A stretch of 54,731 nucleotides of DNA from Methanobrevibacter sp. (GTDB lineage: Archaea; Methanobacteriota; Methanobacteria; Methanobacteriales; Methanobacteriaceae), in the NCBI RefSeq assembly GCF_017427765.1, contig NZ_JAFRSC010000011.1, positions 1 through 54,731 of the forward strand. The letters are read 5' to 3'. How positions within the stretch are numbered: the stretch's first letter is position 1; each line of letters starts with the position of its first letter. Positions 28,082-36,428 of this stretch are shown piece by piece. The position numbers were made by a program, and so were the translations under genes. The notes beneath the pieces were generated by a model. The model was not told where the DNA came from. It saw only the letters and a program-made list of their open reading frames with translations, and made no database searches.

Positions 28082-29188
28082 GTGTCAAATATCAAAGTTC
28101 CTATTGCAAAACCAATAATCGGCGACGAAGAAATAGAAAATGTGGTTGAAGTTCTAAAATCAGGTATGATTGCTCAAGGTCCTAAAGTGGAAGAATTTGA
28201 AGAAAGATTCGCAGAGTGGGTTGGAGCAGAATATGGAATAGCTGTTAACTCTGGAACTGCTGCATTGCATGTTGCATTGCTTTCCTGCGGTATTGGGGAA
28301 GGTGATGAGGTAATTACCACTCCATTTACATTTATTGCAAGTGGAAATTCAATTTTATACACCGGTGCCAAACCGGTATTTGCCGATATAGATTTAAAAA
28401 CTTATACTATTAATCCAGACTCTATTGAAGACTTAATCACTGAAAATACTAAAGCAATTTTGCCGGTTCAGTTGTATGGTCAATCCGCTGATATGGAAAA
28501 AATCAATGATATTGCTGAAAAATATGGATTAACTGTCATTGAAGATGCAGCTCAGGCTCATGGCGCAACTTGCAATGGTGAAAAAGTTGGAAGCATTGGG
28601 GACATGGCATGTTTCAGTTTTTATCCAACTAAGAATATGACAACTTCCGAAGGTGGAATCATCACAACCAATGATGAAGAATTGGCTGAAAATGCTAGAG
28701 TGTTTAGAGCACATGGTGCAAGTGTCAGATATCATCATGACGAAATTGGGTATAACTTCAGAATGACTGATATTTCAGCAGCAATAGGACTTGCACAATT
28801 GGATAAAATTGATGAATTTAATGATAAGAGAATTGCAAATGCAGCATATTTAAATGAAGGTTTAAAAGACGTTGATGGAGTAATCACTCCTTATTGCGCA
28901 GACGGATCAAAGCATGTATATCACCAATATACAATTAGAGTAGAAAAAGGTGATAGGGATGAATGGGTTGATTTGATTAATGATTGTGGTGTAGGAACTG
29001 GAATTCATTATCCGATTCCATTATATAATCAGCCAGTTTACAGATCTTTAGGAATCGAAGGAAATTGTCCTAATGCAGAACTTGCAGCAGACAATGTAAT
29101 TTCTCTTCCAGTACATCCTTCTTTAACAAAAGAAGATTTAGATTTAGTAATTGAAGCTGTTAAAAAAGCTTCAAATGAGTTAGATTAG
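28082..29188 (+). CDS. DegT/DnrJ/EryC1/StrS-family sugar aminotransferase
   Basis: PLP enzyme that usually converts a nucleotide-linked keto-sugar to an amino-sugar for surface glycans. Family features: the N-terminal [22 protein letters not shown], the pocket block [15 protein letters not shown], the PLP-binding Asp region [11 protein letters not shown], the Schiff-base Lys in [14 protein letters not shown], and the C-terminal [13 protein letters not shown]. Start choice: upstream TTG, GTG and ATG codons are in frame, but GGTGA at 28072-28076 is five bases before GTG at 28082 ([11 protein letters not shown]), giving 368 residues. The exact sugar is not determined. There is no glycan cluster around it. 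Confidence 0.9.
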   Translation: MSNIKVPIAKPIIGDEEIENVVEVLKSGMIAQGPKVEEFEERFAEWVGAEYGIAVNSGTAALHVALLSCGIGEGDEVITTPFTFIASGNSILYTGAKPVFADIDLKTYTINPDSIEDLITENTKAILPVQLYGQSADMEKINDIAEKYGLTVIEDAAQAHGATCNGEKVGSIGDMACFSFYPTKNMTTSEGGIITTNDEELAENARVFRAHGASVRYHHDEIGYNFRMTDISAAIGLAQLDKIDEFNDKRIANAAYLNEGLKDVDGVITPYCADGSKHVYHQYTIRVEKGDRDEWVDLINDCGVGTGIHYPIPLYNQPVYRSLGIEGNCPNAELAADNVISLPVHPSLTKEDLDLVIEAVKKASNELD

Positions 29189-29211
29189 ATTCTAACTTTC
29201 TTTTTTTTATT
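29178..29211 (+). terminator. Terminator of the DegT-type gene
   Basis: A 7-bp stem (29178-29184 with 29191-29197) and a 6-base loop overlap the stop codon. A T-rich tract follows, reaching into the end of the convergent gene. Confidence 0.6.
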
Positions 29212-29512
29212 TCAACATTTCATTAACGGTATCGACTTTAGCGTTTAAGGTTCTATTTTCCAAGTCTCTTCTGTCATCTACTTTTATCACTGTATAGACT
29301 CTTCCGATTCCAAGTTCAAATATTGCTTCCTGTGCATTTGCTATCGCTTCATAAAGTTCAGTTAAATTTTCTGCTTCAATCTGAGTTCCCATTCCTGTTA
29401 GCTGATAATTGAGTCCTGAATCTTTAATTGATTGGACTGCAGCAGTTACATAATCTTTACATTCTGTTGTTTCTGTTCCGACAGGCAATATTGCAAAATC
29501 ACATGTTATCAT
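29207..29512 (-). CDS. MTH1187/YqgV-family thiamine-binding-type protein
   Basis: A small alpha/beta protein of 101 residues in the family once called DUF77. Members bind thiamine or a related pyrimidine and form tetramers. The diagnostic N-terminus is FAILPVGTETTECKDYVTAA, followed by GLNYQLTGMGTQIEAENLTELYEAI and the end IKVDDRRDLENRTL. A frame start at GTG 29521 is possible, but that codon lies inside the ribosome binding site AGGTGA. ATG at 29512 has correct spacing and is chosen. It is convergent with the DegT gene. Confidence 0.88.
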   Translation of the reverse strand: MITCDFAILPVGTETTECKDYVTAAVQSIKDSGLNYQLTGMGTQIEAENLTELYEAIANAQEAIFELGIGRVYTVIKVDDRRDLENRTLNAKVDTVNEMLK

Positions 29513-29564
29513 TTTTTTCACCTGGTAAAATTATTTATTTATCATTGTATAAATTACTTTATTG

Positions 29565-30440
29565 ATGGTTAGATTAAACAAAGAAGAATTCAATGAAAAG
29601 ATTTTTACAAGAATCAATAATTTAATTTCTGATTATGATTTAATTAAAAAAGATGAATTGATTGCTGTTGCACTTTCTGGTGGAAAAGATAGTGTATTGA
29701 CTTTACATGCATTAAAAAATTATCAGCAATTTTTAGACTTTGAGTTAATAGCAATAAGTGTTGATGAAGGAATTGAGGGGTATAGACAACACGGAATTGA
29801 TTCTGCCATAAATAATGCCCGTGAACTAGATGTCGAACTGGTTCAAAAATCATTTAAGGATGAAGAGGGATTCTGTTTAGATGATATTTATCATAATTTT
29901 AAAAGTGCCTGTATTCCTTGTGGAGTATTTAGAAGAAATATTTTGAATAAAACAGCTTATGAATTGGGTGCTTGTAAAATAGCTACTGGACACAATTTGG
30001 ATGATGAAATACAATCTTTTTTAATGAGTTTTGCAAGGGGAGATACAATTAAATTTTCAAAGTTCGGGCCTGAACTTGATGTAATTCACCCAAAATTAGT
30101 TCCAAGAATCAAACCTCTGTGGAATACGCCTGAAAAAGAGGTAGGTATGTGGGCTGTATTGAATGATATAGATATCCATTTAGATGAATGTCCATATTCT
30201 CATCTGTCATTGAGAGCTAAAATTAAGGAATTTTTAAATGTTAATGAAGATAAATATCCTGGAATAAAAAATAATGTGATGGAATCATTTCAAAAGATTT
30301 TAACTTTTGAAAATGATATATCCACAAGCCTTAATGAATGTGAAATTTGCGGTGAGCCGACTTCATCTAATATTTGCAAGGCTTGTGAGATGAAAGAATC
30401 AATTTCTCAAGATTGCAAAAATCATATAAATTATGAATAG
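29565..30440 (+). CDS. TtuA/Ncs6-family tRNA thiolation enzyme
   Basis: ATP-dependent tRNA 2-thiouridine synthase of the PP-loop group. Visible motifs: PP-loop [16 protein letters not shown] (about 36-51), the catalytic Cys pair in [25 protein letters not shown], and the third cluster Cys in [11 protein letters not shown]. In the family these three Cys hold a catalytic [4Fe-4S] cluster. At the C-terminus a zinc ribbon [16 protein letters not shown] is present. The N-terminal zinc finger common in TtuA/Ncs6 is absent: the protein starts about 30 residues before the PP-loop. Target (U34 or U54) is not resolved. No ribosome binding site is seen, and a TATA-like sequence near 29531-29540 fits a leaderless mRNA. 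The 3' end overlaps the convergent antiporter gene by 42 bp. Confidence 0.88.
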   Translation: MVRLNKEEFNEKIFTRINNLISDYDLIKKDELIAVALSGGKDSVLTLHALKNYQQFLDFELIAISVDEGIEGYRQHGIDSAINNARELDVELVQKSFKDEEGFCLDDIYHNFKSACIPCGVFRRNILNKTAYELGACKIATGHNLDDEIQSFLMSFARGDTIKFSKFGPELDVIHPKLVPRIKPLWNTPEKEVGMWAVLNDIDIHLDECPYSHLSLRAKIKEFLNVNEDKYPGIKNNVMESFQKILTFENDISTSLNECEICGEPTSSNICKACEMKESISQDCKNHINYE

Positions 30441-31343
30441 CGCAACTAAAACTGCTCCTTCTTTTCTGTCAAATTTGTCCTGTGTTTTACCGAATATAAA
30501 GAAGAGTACTGTAACAAATACCATGAAACAAACATCAATAAGCATTTGTGAGCTTAATGTAATTGCACTTATGGCACTACTTGCTCCAAGCACAAATAAT
30601 ATATTGAATATGTTTGAACCAATAACATTTCCTATAACTAACTGATTTTCCCCTTTCTTTAGAGCAGTAAGTGATGTGACAAGTTCTGGTAAAGATGTAC
30701 CTATTGCTACAATTGTTAAACCAACCAGTGTTTCACTCATTCCGAATGCAATTGCTATATCTGAAGCACTGTTTACAACCAAATCTCCACCAAGTATGAT
30801 TCCGGCAAGTCCAATAACAATAAAAATTATACTTTTTGGAAGGGTTAGTTTTGGTTTTTCAACGTAATTCGCGTTATTTGAATTTTTTGTGCTACGAATA
30901 AGATAAATAATGTAGCCTATTAAAATAATTAACAGTATAATTCCTTCAATAGATGAAATGTTCCATCCCAGAAATATGAATACACCGAATAATACTGTAA
31001 TTGCGACAAGGAATGGTAAATCTTTTTCGAGAACATTTTTTTCTATTAATAAATCACCAAGAAGTGCGCAAATACCAATAACCATTAGCATGTTAAAAAG
31101 GTTACTACCTATAACATTACTGACAGCCATCGCATTACTGCCAGTTAATGAGGAAGTTATGGAAACTGCTGCTTCTGGAGCACTTGTTCCAAATGCGACT
31201 ATTGTTAAACCGACAATAATTGTAGGTATTTTTAAAATTGAAGCGATACTGCTCGCCCCATCAACAAAAAAATCAGATCCTTTAATCAGAAATACAAATC
31301 CTACTATTAATAATACAAATTGAATGATAATTGATGCATCCAT
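30399..31343 (-). CDS. Calcium/sodium antiporter (CaCA family)
   Basis: Membrane exchanger of 314 residues with about ten hydrophobic segments in two homologous halves. The two alpha-repeats, which form the ion site, are plain: IIVGLTIVAFGTSAPEAAVS in the first half and TLVGLTIVAIGTSLPELVTS in the second, each with the acidic residue needed for cation binding. A short polar loop (about residues 147-160) separates the halves. It follows the CorC-type gene with a one-base overlap, so the two are likely one transcript. Confidence 0.93.
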   Translation of the reverse strand: MDASIIIQFVLLIVGFVFLIKGSDFFVDGASSIASILKIPTIIVGLTIVAFGTSAPEAAVSITSSLTGSNAMAVSNVIGSNLFNMLMVIGICALLGDLLIEKNVLEKDLPFLVAITVLFGVFIFLGWNISSIEGIILLIILIGYIIYLIRSTKNSNNANYVEKPKLTLPKSIIFIVIGLAGIILGGDLVVNSASDIAIAFGMSETLVGLTIVAIGTSLPELVTSLTALKKGENQLVIGNVIGSNIFNILFVLGASSAISAITLSSQMLIDVCFMVFVTVLFFIFGKTQDKFDRKEGAVLVALFIIYMIFAILRN

Positions 31344-32662
31344 TATTCCTCATCCTCTTTTTCTTGCGGTCCTAAATCAGTAACAATAACTTTATCGATT
31401 TGATGTCCGTCCATATCTACAATTTCAAAGATAAATCTTCCGCATTCGAACTTATCTTCCTCATCAGGAATTGTACCGCTTATACTTAAGATAAATCCAG
31501 CTAATGTAGTATAGTTGTCTTCTTCTTCATCAGGCAGGGAATCTTTAAATTCAAACAGTTCCTTGAATCTGTCAATAGGATATCTTCCATCGATTAACCA
31601 AGTTCCGTCATCTCTTTGAATTGCTTGAGGTTCGTCTTCTTCATCAATGCCGGGAATATCACCTACAATTCCTTCAAGCAAATCGTTTAAAGTGATTAAT
31701 CCCTCAACACTTCCAAATTCATCAACCACAAGAGACATATGAACATATCCTTGGTTTTCTTTAAATTCCTTAAGCAATTCTAATGTTTCCAAATGTTCTG
31801 AAACTACTAAGGGTTCTTTTACAATTTTATGAACATCAAATTTTTCTTCACTAAACATTGCTGAGAGAATATCTTTTGCCTGAACAACTCCAATAAAGTC
31901 ATCAAGTTCTCCGGAGGCAATTGGAAAGATTGACCTTTTACTTTCAATAATTTTAACTTTGTTGACATCCCGGTCGTCTTCCAAATCAATCCAGATAATT
32001 TCATTTCTAGGAGTCATTATACTTTCGACTTTTTGGTCATCAAGTTTGAAAACCCTTTTAATAATGTCTTCTTCTTCTTTTTCAATTGTTCCGTCTTCTC
32101 TTCCTTCTTTAATCATTAATTCGATTTCTTCTTCGGTAACAACATCATCATTTCTGTTTTCAATTCTCATTAACCATAAAAGGAAACTACTTGATTTGGC
32201 TAAAATGAAACTGACAGGTTTTGAAACTTTTTCAAGAATCAACATGCTTTTTGCAACTTTTAGTGAAATTCTTTCAGGGTCATTTAATGCAATAACTTTT
32301 GGTACGATTTCTCCGATAACTAATGTCAAATAGGTAGTTACGATAACAACTATTGCCACGCTTATTGGTTCGCTGTATGGTATAAATGAGATTAGTTTGG
32401 AAAGAGGTTCGGCCAATGTTACTCCACCGAAAGCCCCTGTTAAAACACCAATAAGAGAAATTCCAATTTGAACAGTGGATAAAAATTCATTAGGGTCTTC
32501 TAATAAATCAAAAACAATTTGGGCATTTTTATTCCCTTCTTCTAAATATTTCTGCATTTTCGCTTTTCTAATTGATACAACAGCCAGTTCAGCCATTGAC
32601 AAATAACCTGTAAATATTATTAAAATTAATATTATAATTATTTCGAGTGTCGTTCCAATCAT
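31343..32662 (-). CDS. CNNM/CorC-type (hemolysin C family) membrane protein with CBS domains
   Basis: A 439-residue protein with a DUF21 membrane domain at the N-terminus (three to four segments, about 5-140). It continues with a CBS pair (IMTPRNEIIWIDLEDD ... VVQAKDILSAMF and VHMSLVVDEFGSVEGLITLNDLLEGIVGDI) and a CorC/HlyC C-terminal domain (DDGTWLIDGRYPIDRFKELFEF ...). Relatives are Mg2+ or Co2+ transport proteins. The link with a cation antiporter downstream supports ion homeostasis. A TTG at 32671 is in frame, but ATG at 32662 is the better start. Confidence 0.9.
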   Translation of the reverse strand: MIGTTLEIIIILILIIFTGYLSMAELAVVSIRKAKMQKYLEEGNKNAQIVFDLLEDPNEFLSTVQIGISLIGVLTGAFGGVTLAEPLSKLISFIPYSEPISVAIVVIVTTYLTLVIGEIVPKVIALNDPERISLKVAKSMLILEKVSKPVSFILAKSSSFLLWLMRIENRNDDVVTEEEIELMIKEGREDGTIEKEEEDIIKRVFKLDDQKVESIMTPRNEIIWIDLEDDRDVNKVKIIESKRSIFPIASGELDDFIGVVQAKDILSAMFSEEKFDVHKIVKEPLVVSEHLETLELLKEFKENQGYVHMSLVVDEFGSVEGLITLNDLLEGIVGDIPGIDEEDEPQAIQRDDGTWLIDGRYPIDRFKELFEFKDSLPDEEEDNYTTLAGFILSISGTIPDEEDKFECGRFIFEIVDMDGHQIDKVIVTDLGPQEKEDEE

Positions 32663-32682
32663 TTTTAACAAACCGTTAAAAC

Positions 32683-32895
32683 TTATAAATCACTGGCTCT
32701 CTGAAAGTCAGTATTTCCATATATCTCATCCTGCATTTGCTGTACTGCAAGGGAAGCTTCTTCTCTTGTAGCAACTTTCTTAAATATTCTTCTTGATTTA
32801 ACCTTTAATGTTTTTCCACAAACGCATTTTCTGGTTGCCACTCCTTTTTTAGCATATAATACTCGACCGCAGTCGCAACGAAATATAAGATACAT
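32683..32895 (-). CDS. Small zinc-ribbon protein, DUF1922 (MTH1184-like)
   Basis: A 70-residue protein with two CxC pairs (FRCDCGR and RKCVCGK) that should bind one zinc ion, followed by a basic strand (VKSRRIFKKV) and a C-terminal helix. Length and spacing match the methanobacterial family DUF1922, of which MTH1184 is the known structure. Function is unknown. It lies just upstream of the CorC-type gene on the same strand, about 20 bases apart, and may be co-transcribed. Confidence 0.85.
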   Translation of the reverse strand: MYLIFRCDCGRVLYAKKGVATRKCVCGKTLKVKSRRIFKKVATREEASLAVQQMQDEIYGNTDFQRASDL

Positions 32896-32960
32896 GATAA
32901 TTTTTCCATTTAAAATTAATAGTAATTATTATTTAATCAGTATATTATATAAATTTTCAC

Positions 32961-34130
32961 CTATCCGCCAAATATTTTCATAAATAAAGGTATGAAAACT
33001 TTAGATGGTAAAATCACTAATGTGGCAATACTGACTCCTAAATTAGTGCCTATTACCACCAATAATATTCTAAATATGTTATTGTGCCATAAATCTTTAA
33101 AACTTTCGATTTTTGCCAAATTCTTAATATCACTTTGCTTTACTTTCCTATATTTGGCTTCAGTTAAACCTGAAAACCATCCTGCAGCAAGTAATGGATG
33201 TATTATTGTTAATGGAGCAACTAATCCTCCAACAAGCGCTGATTGTATTTTTGAGCCGGAAAGTATGGAACCAATAAATCCCATTATCATACTTATTGCG
33301 ATAAATTCGTAGATGTTCCAGGTTATGTTTATCCCATTAAAAAAAGCCAGAAAAAATATCACAACAAACAAAATAGGAATCATTGCCAATAATATTTTAA
33401 GCCATGGAATTCCGTTTTTCTCATCAATTTTTTCCAAATCTCTTAATGGAGGTAATGTTTCGGGATTGTCAAGATACTTTTCAATTCCAGGTTTATGACC
33501 TGCGCCAACAACTGCGATTACATGGTCTTGAGGGATTTGAAGTATTCTTCCTGCAAGATATGCATCACGTTCATGCACCAAAACTTCATAAACACTTGGT
33601 GCTTCATCTTTAAACATTTCCATTAAATCATCAATGTTTTCAGGATTTTTCAAATCTTCAATATCAACCTCTTCCTCATCACCAAATCCTAAAACGGAAA
33701 GGAGCAATCCATATAAAAATTTTGCCTTTTCAATAGCGCCCATTTTATTTAAAGCTCTTTGTAATGTTGTGCCGATGTCTCTGTCGATAAGAGCTATTGG
33801 AATTTGCAGGTCTTCAGCAGCTTCAATAGCACCAACCATTTCAGATCCCGGTTTTACATCAACATCTTCTCCAATTTTTGATTGGAAGTAACTAAGAAGT
33901 GTTGTTGTGAAGAATAATCCTACTTTATTGTCTTTTATTATTTGAGTAACTGATATTGTATCATCTTCTACAATACCCATCATTTCATTTTTAAGACGGG
34001 TATATCTGCCTCTATCTAACTCAATAGCGACTACTTCCGGGTGTTGTTCATATATAGTATCTTTTACTTCATCAACACTGTTTGCAGAAACGTGTGCAGT
34101 GCCGATTATAGTCAAACATTCTCTTTTCAT
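32961..34130 (-). CDS. TraB-family membrane protein
   Basis: A 389-residue protein. The N-terminal TraB/GumN-type domain has the fold motifs TIIGTAHVSANSVDEV (first His), VVAIELDRGRYTRL, IALIDRDIGTTLQRAL and VIAVVGAGHKPGIEKYL (second His), which resemble a metalloprotease-like TIKI/EreA fold. The C-terminal part (about 245-389) has four or five membrane segments. The family was named for a pheromone shut-down protein, but archaeal function is unknown. No anti-phage or conjugation context is seen here. Confidence 0.88.
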   Translation of the reverse strand: MKRECLTIIGTAHVSANSVDEVKDTIYEQHPEVVAIELDRGRYTRLKNEMMGIVEDDTISVTQIIKDNKVGLFFTTTLLSYFQSKIGEDVDVKPGSEMVGAIEAAEDLQIPIALIDRDIGTTLQRALNKMGAIEKAKFLYGLLLSVLGFGDEEEVDIEDLKNPENIDDLMEMFKDEAPSVYEVLVHERDAYLAGRILQIPQDHVIAVVGAGHKPGIEKYLDNPETLPPLRDLEKIDEKNGIPWLKILLAMIPILFVVIFFLAFFNGINITWNIYEFIAISMIMGFIGSILSGSKIQSALVGGLVAPLTIIHPLLAAGWFSGLTEAKYRKVKQSDIKNLAKIESFKDLWHNNIFRILLVVIGTNLGVSIATLVILPSKVFIPLFMKIFGG

Positions 34131-34198
34131 TAAAATAACACTTCTTTTTAAAATTTTATTATCTAATATTATGAAATTTAAATATATAAAGTTAATCT

Positions 34199-34882
34199 TT
34201 AGATTAGTTTCAACTCATTATTGCGATATATTGCCACATTTTCGCTGATATTTTTTTTACAGCACAAATCAATATCTTTTTTGTAGTTAAGTTTAGTTAA
34301 TCGTTTAGCGGACTTGGAATTGTAAAATCCATTTTTTAGTTTATTGTAATCTCTACTTGCTATTATTGCTGCTTTTGCAAGGTCATTTAATTCATATTCG
34401 CTTAAATTTTGACAAATCCAATATAAAATTTCTCCTGAAGCTAGGAAATCTTCAAGAGCAAATTCTCCTTTAACTCCTGCCATCACAACATCAATATGAC
34501 TTTCTGCAAGATTTGCGGATTTAATTGCTACCGCCCTTGCATTAACAAGACATCCGACAAGTACTGTAGAGTTCATTTTTTCAAGAATTCTTGTACCGTT
34601 GCTTGTTGTTAAAATCAGTATTTTTTCATCACTTTTGTAATTTTCCACAATTGTTGGTGAATTTCCAATATCAAATCCTTCGATTTTTTCACCGCCACGC
34701 TCTCCTGCAAGAACTCCTCCATTTTTATTTTTCAGCTCGAATGCTTCCTGTGATGTAAAACAGGGTATGATTTTTTCAAAATTATTTAGAGCTAATGTTA
34801 TTGTGGTGCTTGCACGCAAGGCATCAACCATTATTGATATGTCTTCACTCATTGTAGTTTCTAAACTTAATGTGACTTTCAT
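34199..34882 (-). CDS. comB: 2-phosphosulfolactate phosphatase
   Basis: Second step of coenzyme M synthesis: hydrolyses 2-phosphosulfolactate to sulfolactate. The 227 residues show the family motifs VDALRASTTITLAL, GVLAGERGGEKIEGFDIGNSP and ILTTSNGTRIL, then AVAIKSANLAESHIDVVMAG. Along with comC at 17618-18646 this suggests the organism makes its own coenzyme M. There is no ribosome binding site, and a TATA-like element centred near 34910 lies about 28 bases before ATG, so the mRNA is probably leaderless. Confidence 0.93.
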   Translation of the reverse strand: MKVTLSLETTMSEDISIMVDALRASTTITLALNNFEKIIPCFTSQEAFELKNKNGGVLAGERGGEKIEGFDIGNSPTIVENYKSDEKILILTTSNGTRILEKMNSTVLVGCLVNARAVAIKSANLAESHIDVVMAGVKGEFALEDFLASGEILYWICQNLSEYELNDLAKAAIIASRDYNKLKNGFYNSKSAKRLTKLNYKKDIDLCCKKNISENVAIYRNNELKLI

Positions 34883-34920
34883 GAAGTAATTTATAGTAAT
34901 TGTTTAATATATAATATATT
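34883..34920. promoter_or_regulatory. Compact divergent promoter between comB and the 172-residue gene
   Basis: Only 38 bases separate two divergent start codons. A TATA-like element for the plus gene lies at about 34889-34898 and one for the minus gene at about 34905-34915, each 27-28 bases from the ATG it would serve. The two promoters therefore interleave, and both messages would be leaderless. Confidence 0.5.
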
Positions 34921-35439
34921 ATGAAAATTGTCACAACACCGATGTGTGAAGAAGTTGTAAGGCTGGCAGGTATTAATGATTATGTTGTCAATAAACATCC
35001 TAAAAAAGAGGATGGGGATTTAGCTATTTTATTGTCTGAAAGTAAAGTTGATATGGATTCTTTGCCTATAAAACTCAATACTCCTTCACAAATCTTTGAA
35101 AGTATTAAAAAAGTTTCTAAAATTGCCCAATGCGAGTTATCTGATGAGGATATTTTAGTGTTTTTCAGCGAGTATAAACTCTCAAAAAAATATCTGAATT
35201 CTAATTTTAAAAGAGATATTAAAGTTAAAGTTTATTCAGAATTTCTTAAGGATATTGCAGTAGATATGGGATTCGACATATCTCAAAAAGATTTTAATTA
35301 TGTAATCTATCCGGATTATCTAAAAAATAAGGTACTGGAGAGTGAAAACCTAATCGAAATACCTTCTCATGGGGATATTTCAAGAAACCCATTTGAACGT
35401 GTTGAAGTAAGATATGCTATTTTAGAAAATTTAATATAG
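34921..35439 (+). CDS. Protein of unknown function upstream of mmp7
   Basis: A 172-residue soluble protein with two Cys residues (positions 9 and 70), no signal peptide and no membrane segment. Visible landmarks are MKIVTTPMCEEVVRLAG, an acidic middle and a C-terminal NPFERVEVRYAILENLI. I do not recognise the family. It sits 53 bases upstream of mmp7 on the same strand, two genes from mcr, and faces comB. The context of coenzyme M and MCR genes makes an MCR-related role a fair but untested guess. The mRNA is probably leaderless. Confidence 0.75.
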   Translation: MKIVTTPMCEEVVRLAGINDYVVNKHPKKEDGDLAILLSESKVDMDSLPIKLNTPSQIFESIKKVSKIAQCELSDEDILVFFSEYKLSKKYLNSNFKRDIKVKVYSEFLKDIAVDMGFDISQKDFNYVIYPDYLKNKVLESENLIEIPSHGDISRNPFERVEVRYAILENLI

Positions 35440-35492
35440 ATATACATTAATATATTATATTACTATAATTGCATTTTTTGAGAGTTGTTAAT

Positions 35493-36416
35493 ATGTATGA
35501 AACATTAACATTTAATGGTGGAGTTCACAAAAGTGAAGAAATTAAAGAACTAATTGAAGATTTGGGAGGATTTATTCTTCAAGAAAGCATTCAACAAATG
35601 GAATTAGTGTTAAACATGGCTGTTCCAATGGAAGATGTTGATAAAATCGAAGAAAAATCCAAAGAATTATTAGCAAAATTATCAGTAGCTCCTATGGCAG
35701 GTTCTGAAATAGCTATTGTTTCACCTACTCTTGCAAGACACCATTTGCCTCATGCAGCATGTGATATTTCAGAGTATTTGCGTGAGTATGGTGCAAAAGA
35801 CAATATGATTGGTCTTGCTCGTGGTGATGGTAAAGGAACTTCAGGTATTACAGAAGAAGAAAAAAGCTTAATTGAAGAGCATGATGTGGCAATTTTTGCT
35901 TTAGGCAGTTTTGAAAATTGTATTAAAGAAAAAGCTTTCTTATATGATGATATTGATATTCCAGTAATTGTAACCGGAGCACCGGATATTGATGTTGATG
36001 AACTTCCAGGTGCTGATGCCTATGTGGGAGATCTTGGTAGGATTCCAAGAAGACTCAGGAGAGGTCCGGATATAAGGGCTTTAGACAAATTAGTTGAAAC
36101 TGTTGAACAAATTTTAAATGATAAAAAACGTGAAATGGCTCTTGATGCACCATTAGTTCCGTCCATTGTTGTAAAAAATGCAATTGAAAATCAAGTTCGT
36201 GAAATTAAAGATGTTATTTCTCCAGCGCCAGTGACATCTCAATTGGATGGCGTTCGCGTAAAATTAAACTATGACCAATATGCTGATACAATTGCTAATG
36301 TTATCATTGATGGTAAAAAGTTATCCGAACTTGCTGAAATTAAAAAATCATTTATGTATGATTATATTTTAGTAAAAATTAATAGTGAGAGTTCTCTTGT
36401 TGAGGATTCAAACTAA
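35493..36416 (+). CDS. mmp7: Methanogenesis marker protein 7
   Basis: A 307-residue protein of a family found in methanogens, where its members are among those linked to the MCR activation complex. Recognised by [20 protein letters not shown], the [22 protein letters not shown] block, and the regions [21 protein letters not shown] and [29 protein letters not shown]. The frame is open from TTG 35469, but ATG 35493 is the family start. Two Cys are present. It is convergent with mmp10, with which it shares a short terminator region. Exact chemistry is unknown. Confidence 0.9.
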   Translation: MYETLTFNGGVHKSEEIKELIEDLGGFILQESIQQMELVLNMAVPMEDVDKIEEKSKELLAKLSVAPMAGSEIAIVSPTLARHHLPHAACDISEYLREYGAKDNMIGLARGDGKGTSGITEEEKSLIEEHDVAIFALGSFENCIKEKAFLYDDIDIPVIVTGAPDIDVDELPGADAYVGDLGRIPRRLRRGPDIRALDKLVETVEQILNDKKREMALDAPLVPSIVVKNAIENQVREIKDVISPAPVTSQLDGVRVKLNYDQYADTIANVIIDGKKLSELAEIKKSFMYDYILVKINSESSLVEDSN

Positions 36417-36428
36417 TCCTTTTTTTTG
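36403..36428 (+). terminator. Terminator of mmp7
   Basis: A 6-bp stem (36403-36408 with 36415-36420) with a 6-base loop overlaps the stop codon and is followed by a run of T. Confidence 0.6.

Noticed and set aside
32961..34130. TraB-family gene as a sign of plasmid conjugation or pheromone signalling
   Set aside because: The family is widespread in archaeal chromosomes and no conjugation genes are nearby.
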